Below are positions 1 through 5,147 of a stretch of DNA of 5,190 nucleotides, one piece after another. This DNA is from JAAYAY01 sp964429355. Its GTDB lineage: Bacteria > Planctomycetota > Planctomycetia > Pirellulales > Thermoguttaceae. Each line of letters opens with the position of its first letter. The first letter of the stretch is position 1. Made by a program: the position numbers and the translations under genes. The DNA is taken from NCBI GenBank assembly GCA_964429355.1, contig CAYSCH010000530.1, forward strand, positions 1 to 5,190, written 5' to 3'. The notes below the pieces were generated by a model. It did no database searches, was not told the origin of the DNA, and saw only the letters and a program-made list of their open reading frames with translations.

Positions 1-1
1 T

Positions 2-367
2 GCTGGGGTCGTCTTCTGGGGTTGTGAGGAAGAGGGGCGATTGCTGGGCGTGATGGGGGTTCAAGACCTGGGCGAGGTGACCCTGATTCGCCACGCTTAT
101 GTCCGCACCACGGAGCGTCGCAAGGGGCTGGGAGGGCAACTGCTTCGGGCCCATCTGGAGAAGATCCACACGCCCACGCTGATGGGCACCTGGGCCGACG
201 CCCAGTGGGCCATTCGTTTCTACCAGAAACACGGTTTTCGGCTCGTCAGCCACGAAGAGAAAGAACGTCTCCTTCGGCGCTACTGGTCGATTCCCGAGCG
301 GCAGGTGGAGACATCCGTCGTGCTGGGCGACGCCCGTTGGTTCATCTCGCCGCTGTGCCGGGAGTAG
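2..367 (+). CDS. GNAT family N-acetyltransferase, C-terminal part (5' end outside window)
   Basis: The frame is open from the left edge and ends at TAG 365-367, giving 121 visible residues. It is the C-terminal part of a Gcn5-related N-acetyltransferase, a cytosolic enzyme that transfers acetyl from acetyl-CoA to an amine; the substrate cannot be read from the sequence. The acetyl-CoA pyrophosphate-binding motif A is seen as AYVRTTERRKGLGGQLL (R-x-x-G-x-G/A type, RRKGLG), preceded by a strand with EVTLIRHAYV. Motif B is AIRFYQKHGFRLV, the typical 'A..FY.k.GF' end of the fold. A tail of about 45 residues follows (SHEEKERLLRRYWSIPERQVETSVVLGD...). The TTG at 41 and ATG at 52 are internal, because the upstream in-frame sequence (FWGCEEEGRLLG) fits the preceding GNAT strand. 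The gene ends just before a repeat array. An antisense open frame overlaps its last 88 bases and is probably not meaningful there. Confidence 0.85.
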   Translation, partial: AGVVFWGCEEEGRLLGVMGVQDLGEVTLIRHAYVRTTERRKGLGGQLLRAHLEKIHTPTLMGTWADAQWAIRFYQKHGFRLVSHEEKERLLRRYWSIPERQVETSVVLGDARWFISPLCRE

Positions 368-855
368 CCCACGTCCTTCAAAACACCCCGCGACCACAAT
401 GATAGCCGCGTGGGCTTGCCCCGCGCTCGGTTCCTATCGCCACGGACACACCACCACACGTGACAGCCGCGTGAGCGTGCCCCGCGCTTGGTTCCTCTCG
501 CCACGGCCCCGCCACACGTGATGGCCGCGTGGGCTTGCCCCGCGCTTGGTTCCTCTCGCCGCGGACACACCACCACGCATGATAGCCGCGTGGGCTTGCC
601 CCGCGCTCGCCCCTCCGTCCGCATTTTGCCCACGAAATCTGTCAGCCCTGGCCCATCGAGTTCCTTCACCAGCGGCTCCAACTCCCCAATCTCTTCACCC
701 AACGGGCGGCGTCCTTCGAACTGGGCGACGTTGCCGCTGAAGACCCGATTGAGCCGGTCGTGAGCCACACGGCGCTTCGCCTTTCCCCACGGACCGGTGG
801 AATGATCGAATTGACAACCGTCGATCTTCTCGCCCCAGGGGGTGGGGGCCGGCAT
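280..855 (-). CDS. Hypothetical protein; unique N-terminal 82 residues, 3' part run into the repeat array
   Basis: I do not recognise this protein. ATG 855-853 is preceded by GGGGAG with a six-base spacer, a well-placed ribosome binding site. The first 82 residues (down to about 610) begin MPAPTPWGEKIDGCQFD and include RRVAHDRLNRVFSGNVAQFE and GELEPLVKELDGPGLTDFVG. Their codons end mostly in G or C and the composition is that of a soluble, charged, partly helical protein, so this segment looks coding. Beyond 610 the frame passes through the 61-bp repeats (giving ARGKPTRLS, then SAGQAHAAI, then GARSRGCHV, then ARGKPTRLS) and on across the antisense of the GNAT gene to TAG at 282-280. That C-terminal half has no sign of being natural protein, so the gene is probably a 3'-truncated remnant or has lost its stop to the array. 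No signal peptide or membrane segment is visible. The existence of the unique part is moderately supported; the downstream end is uncertain. Confidence 0.4.
   Translation of the reverse strand: MPAPTPWGEKIDGCQFDHSTGPWGKAKRRVAHDRLNRVFSGNVAQFEGRRPLGEEIGELEPLVKELDGPGLTDFVGKMRTEGRARGKPTRLSCVVVCPRREEPSAGQAHAAITCGGAVARGTKRGARSRGCHVWWCVRGDRNRARGKPTRLSLWSRGVLKDVGYSRHSGEMNQRASPSTTDVSTCRSGIDQ
401..609. repeat. Tandem array, about 3.5 copies of a ~61-bp GC-rich unit
   Basis: Units start at 401, 462, 520 and 581, so the periods are 61, 58 and 61 bp; the fourth copy breaks off after about 29 bp. Each begins GA(T/C)(A/G)GCCGCGTG and runs through GCTTGCCCCGCGCT, GGTTCCTCTCGCC and a CACCACCACAC-like end; 388-400 looks like the tail of an earlier copy. 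Unit 2 lacks three bases in the ACACCACCAC part. Within each unit the GCGTGGG-CTTG-CCCCGC stretch can fold into a stem of about seven pairs with one bulged T. It lies between the GNAT stop and the minus-strand hypothetical gene. Three units total 180 bp, a multiple of three, although single units shift frame. Function unknown. Confidence 0.85.
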
Positions 856-861
856 GTTCTT

Positions 862-867
862 CTCCCC
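862..867 (-). promoter_or_regulatory. Ribosome binding site of the minus-strand hypothetical gene
   Basis: On the minus strand GGGGAG (867-862) stands six bases before ATG 855-853. This is the main reason for choosing this start over upstream in-frame ATGs of the same open frame, which lie inside the dispersed repeat or the copper ATPase gene. Confidence 0.45.
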
Positions 868-872
868 AAGCG

Positions 873-878
873 TATAAT
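873..878 (+). promoter_or_regulatory. Possible -10 box upstream of the copper ATPase
   Basis: A perfect TATAAT stands out in GC-rich sequence about 150 bp upstream of the ATPase start. No TTGACA-like -35 box is found 16-18 bases upstream, and a transcript from here would carry the whole dispersed repeat in its leader. It overlaps the region just upstream of the divergent hypothetical gene. Weak candidate only; no copper-responsive operator could be recognised. Confidence 0.2.
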
Positions 879-902
879 TCCCAATCTGGGACCGCCGGCT
901 GG

Positions 903-973
903 CTCTAAGAAGCCCCACAAAATTACGAGTTTCCCACGGGCATGGATGTGCACAGCCTGTTGTTCTGTTGGCG
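903..973 (+). repeat. Dispersed repeat, copy A (upstream of copper ATPase)
   Basis: This stretch matches 3354-3431 in the same orientation. Shared blocks in order are TAGAAGCCC-type, CACAAAA, TACGAG, TTCCCAC, GGGCATGGATGTGCACA and TTGTTGGCG-type ends. Copy A reads AAGAAGCCCCACAAAATTACG and TGTTCTGTTGGCG, so the two are diverged by scattered substitutions. Copy A lacks a nine-base GGGCCCACG stretch present in copy B. The repeat contains an ATG (942) in frame with the ATPase, but this lies in repeat DNA and is not taken as the start. Confidence 0.8.
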
Positions 974-1010
974 GCTCCAAAGCTGTCTCCGACAGCCAGG
1001 GATGAACTCA

Positions 1011-1020
1011 AGGAAGAAGG
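1011..1020 (+). promoter_or_regulatory. Ribosome binding site deciding the ATPase start
   Basis: AGGAAGAAGG ends eight bases before ATG 1029. The alternative in-frame ATG at 1002 has only CCAGGG immediately before it (one-base spacing), and the ATG at 942 lies inside the dispersed repeat, so 1029 is preferred. Confidence 0.5.
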
Positions 1021-1028
1021 ATGCCGCG

Positions 1029-3269
1029 ATGCCGGCGATTCGAACCAACTCAACGGACTCGTCCACCGAGCATGTCCTGCTCGACGTGCAGGGGATGCAC
1101 TGTGCGGGCTGCGCGGCACTGATCGAAGGCGCGCTCGTCCGACTCGACGGGGTGACTTCCGCGCGGGTCAACCTGGTGGGCGGTCAGGCGTCGGTCGAGT
1201 TCGATCCCCAGAGAATTGGCACCGAGAAGCTGGTCGACGCGCTCAACCGGGGCGGGTATCAGGCCGAGGTGATCGAGCCCGACGAAGACCTCGGAGAAAG
1301 GGAGATCGAGAAGGAGGCCCGCGAGCGGATCGCTTGGCAGCGCCGGCTGATTGTTGGGGCTCTGCTGCTGGGCGTTGAACTGGCGGTTTCCTACGGCGGC
1401 TTCCTTTCCGGTGCCGCTCGGGTGTGGACCCAGTTCCTCGTGGCCACGGCTCTGCAGTTCTACGTGGGTTGGCCTTATTTTCTTGGCGCGGCACTGCGTG
1501 CCCGAAATCTCGCGGCCAACATGGATACGTTGATTGCCTTGGGTACGGGAGCAGCCTACGCGAGCGGTGTGGTCCATTTCATCCGTGGTCTCGGTGCGGC
1601 CGGTATGGCCGACCATGCGGCGATGGCCTTCATGGATGCGGGGATGATCCTCACGTTCGTAACACTCGGCAAGTATCTGGAGGTCCGGGCCAAGGGACGG
1701 GCGTCCCAGGCCATCCGCCGACTGTTCGACCTGGCGCCGCAGGAGGCGGTGGTCGTTCGCGGTGATCTGCCGGTCACGGTGGCCGTCGGGGCGGTCCTCG
1801 CCGATGAGACAATCCTCGTCCGCCCAGGGGCTCGCGTGCCGCTGGATGCCGAAATTCTCACCGGCATGTCCAGTGTAGACCAGTCCTGGCTCACCGGCGA
1901 ATCGCTCCCGGTGGAAAAGCAACCGGGAGACGAGATCCTGGCCGGTACGATCAATGGCGAAGGGTCCCTCTCCGCCCGTGTGCTTCGCCCGGCCGGTCAG
2001 ACGGCGCTGGCGCGAGTGATCCGATTGGTCCGTCATGCTCAGGAGTCGAAGACCGACGTGGGCCGCCTGGCCGATCGCGTGGTGGCTTGGTTTGTTCCGG
2101 GCGTTCTTCTGGCTGCGGCTGCCACGCTGCTGGCCTGGGGGCTTCTGGGAGGCGACTGGGCGATCGCCTTCACCTGCACCGTCGCCGTGCTGGTCGTTGC
2201 CTGCCCATGTGCTCTCGGCCTGGCAACGCCAACGGCCATTCTGGTGGCCAGCGGACGTGGGGCGGAGCGGGGAATTCTCGTCAAGGAGGCCCATGCCCTG
2301 GAAACGGCGGCTCGCCTTACCGTGATTGTCCTCGATAAGACCGGAACCGTCACCGAAGGCAGGCCCACGGTCACCGAGGTCGTGCCCGCCGAGGGTGTGA
2401 ATGCTGCCACGCTCTTGGCGGCAGCCGCGTCGGCCGAGCAGTTGAGCGATCACCCGCTGGCACGGGCGGTGGTCGACGAGGCCCGGCGCCTTGGCATCGA
2501 TGTGCCGAGGGCAGAGGCCCTCCAAGTGATCCCTGGGAAGGGAGTCGAGGCGGTCATGGATGGCCGGACGGTTCGCGTGGGGAACCGCCGCCTGCTGGAG
2601 TCGGTCGGGATCGACCCGCGGCCGCTGGATCCGTCGATTCTGGCGATCCATAAGCGGGGCCAGATCGCCCTGGCGGTGGCCCTGAACGACCGGGCGCTGG
2701 GCACCCTGGCGATTGGCGACCGGATTGCCGCCGGCAGCGCCGAGGCGGTTGCTTCGCTGAAGGGCTTGGGGATCGACGTGCAGCTCCTCTCCGGCGATCA
2801 CCGCACGACCGCCGAGGCGGTGGCACACCAGGTCGGAATCGAGCACGTGACGGCTGAGGTCCTGCCGGATGAAAAACACGCGACCATCGAACGCCTCCGG
2901 GCGGAGAAACAGACGGTGGCCATGGTCGGGGATGGGATCAACGACGCTCCTGCCCTCGCGGCCGCGGATCTCGGGATCGCGATTGGAACTGGCGCCGACG
3001 TAGCGATCGAATCGGCCGACGTGGTGCTCGTGAATCAGGACCTTCGAGGGGTGGCCGACGCCGTCCGGCTCGGCCGGGCCACGCTGCGCACGATTCGCCA
3101 GAACCTTGCCTGGGCGTTCTTTTACAACCTGCTCCTGATTCCGCTGGCGGCAGGGATCCTGATTCCCCTTTCCGGCATCCACCTCCCTCCGGCCGCGGCT
3201 GCCGCGGCGATGGCCTTGAGCAGCGTATCGGTAGTCACGAACAGCTTGCTGCTGCGGCGACGAGCGTGA
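1029..3269 (+). CDS. copA: Copper-exporting P1B-1-type ATPase (CopA-like)
   Basis: This 746-residue inner-membrane pump uses ATP to export Cu(I) from the cytoplasm. One N-terminal heavy-metal-associated domain carries GMHCAGC (residues 22-28, metal-binding CxxC). Four membrane segments follow at about 104-215. The actuator loop has LTGES (288-292). Two further segments follow, the second with the metal-site motif CPCALG (392-397). The phosphorylation motif DKTGT starts with Asp436; the nucleotide-binding domain has the P1B-specific HP in SDHPLA (475-476), and the hinge is GDGINDAP (634-641). The last two helices carry FFYN (Tyr699, Asn700) and MALSSVSVV (Met728, Ser731-732), the residues that define the Cu(I) subgroup rather than Zn/Cd/Co pumps. 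All catalytic residues are intact and the length is normal for a one-HMA CopA. ATG 1029 is chosen for its Shine-Dalgarno; 1002 is possible. It has no visible copper regulator or chaperone neighbour and is flanked by a direct repeat pair. The symbol is by family; orthology was not tested. Confidence 0.96.
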   Translation: MPAIRTNSTDSSTEHVLLDVQGMHCAGCAALIEGALVRLDGVTSARVNLVGGQASVEFDPQRIGTEKLVDALNRGGYQAEVIEPDEDLGEREIEKEARERIAWQRRLIVGALLLGVELAVSYGGFLSGAARVWTQFLVATALQFYVGWPYFLGAALRARNLAANMDTLIALGTGAAYASGVVHFIRGLGAAGMADHAAMAFMDAGMILTFVTLGKYLEVRAKGRASQAIRRLFDLAPQEAVVVRGDLPVTVAVGAVLADETILVRPGARVPLDAEILTGMSSVDQSWLTGESLPVEKQPGDEILAGTINGEGSLSARVLRPAGQTALARVIRLVRHAQESKTDVGRLADRVVAWFVPGVLLAAAATLLAWGLLGGDWAIAFTCTVAVLVVACPCALGLATPTAILVASGRGAERGILVKEAHALETAARLTVIVLDKTGTVTEGRPTVTEVVPAEGVNAATLLAAAASAEQLSDHPLARAVVDEARRLGIDVPRAEALQVIPGKGVEAVMDGRTVRVGNRRLLESVGIDPRPLDPSILAIHKRGQIALAVALNDRALGTLAIGDRIAAGSAEAVASLKGLGIDVQLLSGDHRTTAEAVAHQVGIEHVTAEVLPDEKHATIERLRAEKQTVAMVGDGINDAPALAAADLGIAIGTGADVAIESADVVLVNQDLRGVADAVRLGRATLRTIRQNLAWAFFYNLLLIPLAAGILIPLSGIHLPPAAAAAAMALSSVSVVTNSLLLRRRA

Positions 3270-3320
3270 AAGAGGAGCATTGGATCACCTTTCCCGGGGC
3301 GATGCCGGCTATCGCGGCTT

Positions 3321-3340
3321 CCATTGGGCAAGCCCAATGG
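3321..3340. terminator. Perfect 9-bp inverted repeat after the ATPase; possible terminator or repeat-borne hairpin
   Basis: CCATTGGGC and GCCCAATGG are exact reverse complements around AA, giving an eight-pair stem with a CAAG loop, about 50 bases after the ATPase stop. Only CCTCTTT follows, not a clean T-run. It lies just before dispersed repeat copy B, so it may be part of that repeat family rather than a dedicated terminator. Confidence 0.4.
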
Positions 3341-3353
3341 CGGCCTCTTTGCA

Positions 3354-3431
3354 CTTAGAAGCCCTCACAAAACGTACGAGCTTCCCACGGGCCCACGGGC
3401 ATGGATGTGCACAACCGGTCGTTTTGTTGGC
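3354..3431 (+). repeat. Dispersed repeat, copy B (downstream of copper ATPase)
   Basis: Same orientation as copy A at 903-973, with GGGCATGGATGTGCACA the longest identical block. It contains CCCACGGGCCCACGGGC, a local nine-base duplication absent from copy A. Just upstream, GCCCAATGG...CGGCC...TTAGAAG weakly parallels the CCCAAT...GGCT...TAAGAAG before copy A, so the repeat may begin further left, at the hairpin. Confidence 0.8.
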
Positions 3432-3566
3432 GACAGCTCGGATGGCACGAATGGGTGACTACCAAGTTCGCGAACCAGCGGAAACAATCCATCCGCCGAC
3501 CAGGGGCGTTCATTGCCACCCCCTGGAATCCGGGCTTTGACCCGACCGCGGTCATGGGCAACCCCT

Positions 3567-4458
3567 TTATTCGTCCCGAAATTCCCAATAAATCTCACGA
3601 TCTTCCGGCCCCGGTTCGAGCTCTTCAAACGTTTCGACATCCTGTGGAGCCAAAAACTTCTTGTAGCAGTCCTCCTCGACGACCGCTGTCTCCCCGGGCC
3701 TGATGTGGGACNNNNNNNNNNCCGCGGCCTGCCTGACGGTCGAGCCCAACGCGGCCGCGAAACCCGCGGACGCCGTCGGGCAACTCGAACCAGAGTTCGT
3801 TCGAGGCATGGACGCCGAATCCCCAGCCATAGGGCCGAGCGCCTCCTTCGAGTCCGCCACCTCTTGCCCGGACTCCGATGGAGAGATAAGGAAGGATGAT
3901 GTCGGAGCCGTTGTGAATTTCAAACTGCAAATCACCGTTTTCCGTAATGCCGATCACTCGCCACCGAAATTGCCTTCGAGCCTCAACGATGGCTAGTTCC
4001 TCCTCCGTAAATGGCTCCGGCCCGTCAAGAATGGCCGCCCATTTCCTTTGACCGAACTTCTTCCGTGCAGCCCGGCATTTCTTGGTGATCCACTCTTCGA
4101 ACCCGTTTGCAGTCCGCCTTAACGCTACGCCCGATTCGTAGACGGGAGACTCATGGTCTGCGTTAAGAGGTGCGAGCTTGAAATATGCCCTGGAAATGTA
4201 CGTTCTTCCAAACTGAGCGAACGTTTCGTCACGAAACTCCGCCGCTCGTGGCCCAGCAAAGATTGTCACCCTATAGGCAGTTCCCGCACGGTACAGTTTC
4301 GCGTTTCCAAAGCGAAGAACAAATTCCTTATAGGATGACGGAAGGGGCAAATCCGATGTCTCAACGGCACGCTTCAACTCGGGGGCTGCGGGACCGTCGA
4401 CAAGATGAAATTTGCGGGTCTTTATTTGCCTCAATTCTTCGTCAAGCCACTCGAACAC
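3567..4458 (-). CDS. SMI1/KNR4 (SUKH)-like protein, interrupted by an assembly gap
   Basis: GTG 4458-4456 is preceded by AAAGGAG at six bases. Residues about 35-125 resemble the SUKH fold: DLPLPSSYKEFVLRFGNAKLY is the typical 'LP..y..F....n' opening, and ANGFEEWITKK the 'sFeeWl' end. A second part (residues 165-207) reads GDLQFEIHNGSDIILPYLSIGV. SUKH proteins include many immunity proteins that bind toxin domains in the cytosol; others have regulatory roles. The C-terminus lies beyond the ten Ns in another frame: 47 residues starting SHIRPGETAVVEEDCYKKF and ending EYW-like (REIYWEFRDE) at TAA 3569-3567. With ten Ns the halves are one base out of frame, so the N count is a placeholder. Residues 209-246 next to the gap look foreign (see the NPCBM-like entry). 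No toxin gene is adjacent in the window. SUKH assignment is from motif memory only; the specific role is unknown. Confidence 0.7.
3712..3721. other. Assembly gap (ten Ns)
   Basis: A run of exactly ten undetermined bases inside the SUKH-like gene. The reading frames on the two sides do not match across ten bases, so the real missing length is different. Confidence 0.97.
3722..3834 (-). other. NPCBM-like segment at the gap edge: chimeric contig end or inserted domain
   Basis: On the minus strand this reads, in frame with the SUKH part, PYGWGFGVHASNELWFELP then DGVRGFRGRVGLDRQAGRG up to the gap. The pattern G.G.HA.SEL.F.LP.G...F...VGLD is that of NPCBM/NEW2 carbohydrate-binding-type domains, which are common in secreted planctomycete proteins and not expected inside a cytosolic SUKH protein. 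The stretch is only about 113 bp and stops at the Ns, as would a misjoined read at a contig end. A true insertion or fusion is possible. Confidence 0.5.
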
Positions 4459-4464
4459 CTCTAG

Positions 4465-4471
4465 CTCCTTT
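4465..4471 (-). promoter_or_regulatory. Ribosome binding site of the SUKH-like gene
   Basis: AAAGGAG on the minus strand, six bases before GTG 4458-4456; it supports the GTG start, since no in-frame ATG follows within the first residues. Confidence 0.65.
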
Positions 4472-4574
4472 CATCCTATTTCTTCTTGTTTCGTCTTGCT
4501 TCAGCGCTGGCGAGCCCCATTCTCTTCCCTATCTTTGAGCGTCCGAGGGCAATTGAATGGGACAGGTCTAATTA

Positions 4575-4603
4575 TTGACGGGGTGGGCGGCATTGGCTAG
4601 GCT
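4575..4603 (+). promoter_or_regulatory. Promoter-like sequence before the transposase remnant
   Basis: TTGACG (4575-4580), a 17-base spacer, then TAGGCT (4598-4603). The -35 match is strong and the -10 match weak. Just upstream is GGGACAGGTCTAATTATTG (4560-4578). From memory, GGGACAGGTCTA-type sequences often border REP-associated transposase genes; this was not checked. Confidence 0.35.
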
Positions 4604-4604
4604 C

Positions 4605-5009
4605 CTGCAAAGCCACCGAACTCGACGAAATACTCCTGGCGGAATGATCTTCCACGTCCTGAATTCCCGACGAACCCATCCACTGAGTCTTGAGCCTCTC
4701 TATCGCGCTGGCCAGGCGAAACCGGCCTATCAGCTTCGCTTCGCCTGGACCGGTTGCCTCCGCGGTGATCCTGCATGCGCGCCGGACTGTGAGTCGGCAC
4801 GAGGAAGATATCGGTACAACCTCCATCTGGTATTGGTCGTCCACGAGCGATGGGGGCTTTCACCACAGAGGTGCAAGATCGCTGCCGGTGAGCCACCTGC
4901 CCATGGCGCGATTGGGGCGAGGTGGCGTAGTCGGTATGCTAAGTTGTCAAAGAACAGAAGGGAGGACAGGGGCAGGAGCACGGGGCAGGGAGCAAGGAGC
5001 AAGGAGTAA
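4605..5009 (+). pseudogene. Decayed transposase remnant (RAYT / IS200-like Y1 fragments)
   Basis: One open frame runs to TAA 5007-5009 but has no usual start codon at the expected place; CTG 4605 stands where an ATG would be. Three segments in this frame look like transposase pieces. TPGGMIFHVLN (4632-4664) matches the N-terminus of REP-associated tyrosine transposases ('..PGG..yHVlNR'). PAYQLRFAWTGCL (4722-4760) and RGRYRYNLHLVLVVHERW (4800-4853) resemble, from memory, two parts of a planctomycete IS200-like transposase that are normally far apart. The catalytic HUH histidines and tyrosine regions are otherwise absent, and the tail after about 4870 runs into purine repeat DNA (GRSTGQGARSKE), so the protein cannot be functional. 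It is probably a patchwork left by deletions. The family assignment is by short motifs only and could be wrong; an unrelated spurious frame is the main alternative. Confidence 0.4.
4712..4755. repeat. Interlocked inverted repeats inside the transposase remnant
   Basis: CCAGGCGAA (4712-4720) pairs with TTCGCCTGG (4740-4748), and AACCGG (4720-4725) pairs with CCGGTT (4750-4755). The arms interleave, so the two hairpins compete or could form a pseudoknot-like shape. It may be a small palindromic repeat sitting in decayed mobile DNA. Confidence 0.5.
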
Positions 5010-5147
5010 GGGGACGGGGGACAGAGCGGCAGAGGACAGAGGTCGGGAGTCAGGGGACAGGGGACAGAGGACAGAGGACAGATGGACAGAGGGACAGAGG
5101 GACAGAGCAGGGAGCGGGGAGCAGGGGTCAGGAGACAGGGGTCAGGG
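4954..5147. repeat. Degenerate purine-rich repeat tract (GGGACAG / GGAGCAGG type)
   Basis: About 194 bp almost wholly of G and A on the plus strand, with scattered C and few T. GGGACAG, GAGGACAG, GGGAGC and GGGGTCAGG words recur at a loose 6-10 base spacing, most regular at 5053-5107. It has no coding character and no defined unit. Strong strand asymmetry makes slippage or triplex (H-DNA) formation possible. It ends at GGCCAAAAG; the remaining bases to 5190 hold nothing I can identify. Confidence 0.85.

Larger units (their letters stand above)
3270..3566. other. Intergenic region between the convergent ATPase and SUKH genes
   Basis: About 300 bp with no credible gene. It holds the 3321-3340 hairpin, dispersed repeat copy B, an inverted repeat CCAGGGG (3500-3506) / CCCCTGG (3520-3526) with a 13-base loop, and the palindrome GACCGCGGTC (3544-3553). 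The last two lie 14-67 bases beyond the SUKH stop and could help end its transcript, but neither is followed by a T-run, so intrinsic termination is not shown. Short open frames here cover repeat DNA and look spurious. Confidence 0.5.

Noticed and set aside
401..609. CRISPR array
   Set aside because: Units are near-identical along their whole length with no unique spacers, and no cas genes are seen.
868..885. Minus-strand promoter (TTATAC-like) for the hypothetical gene
   Set aside because: A -10 box there would place transcription only about ten bases before the ATG and inside the ribosome binding site.
1050..3182. A 710-codon open frame on the minus strand opposite the copper ATPase
   Set aside because: It lies wholly antisense to a gene with all family motifs intact, and its product is an arginine/histidine/glutamine-rich sequence with no domain. 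Long antisense frames are expected opposite high-GC3 genes.
3365..3640. Minus-strand open frame of 91 codons after the SUKH gene
   Set aside because: It consists of the SUKH 3' end in the wrong frame plus dispersed repeat copy B; no start signal or recognisable domain.
3703..3996. Plus-strand open frames spanning the N run
   Set aside because: They depend on undetermined bases and are antisense to the SUKH-like gene.
4572..4896. Two overlapping minus-strand open frames of 90-99 codons
   Set aside because: Both lie antisense to the transposase-like frame, have no ribosome binding site and show low-complexity or atypical composition; I recognise nothing in them.
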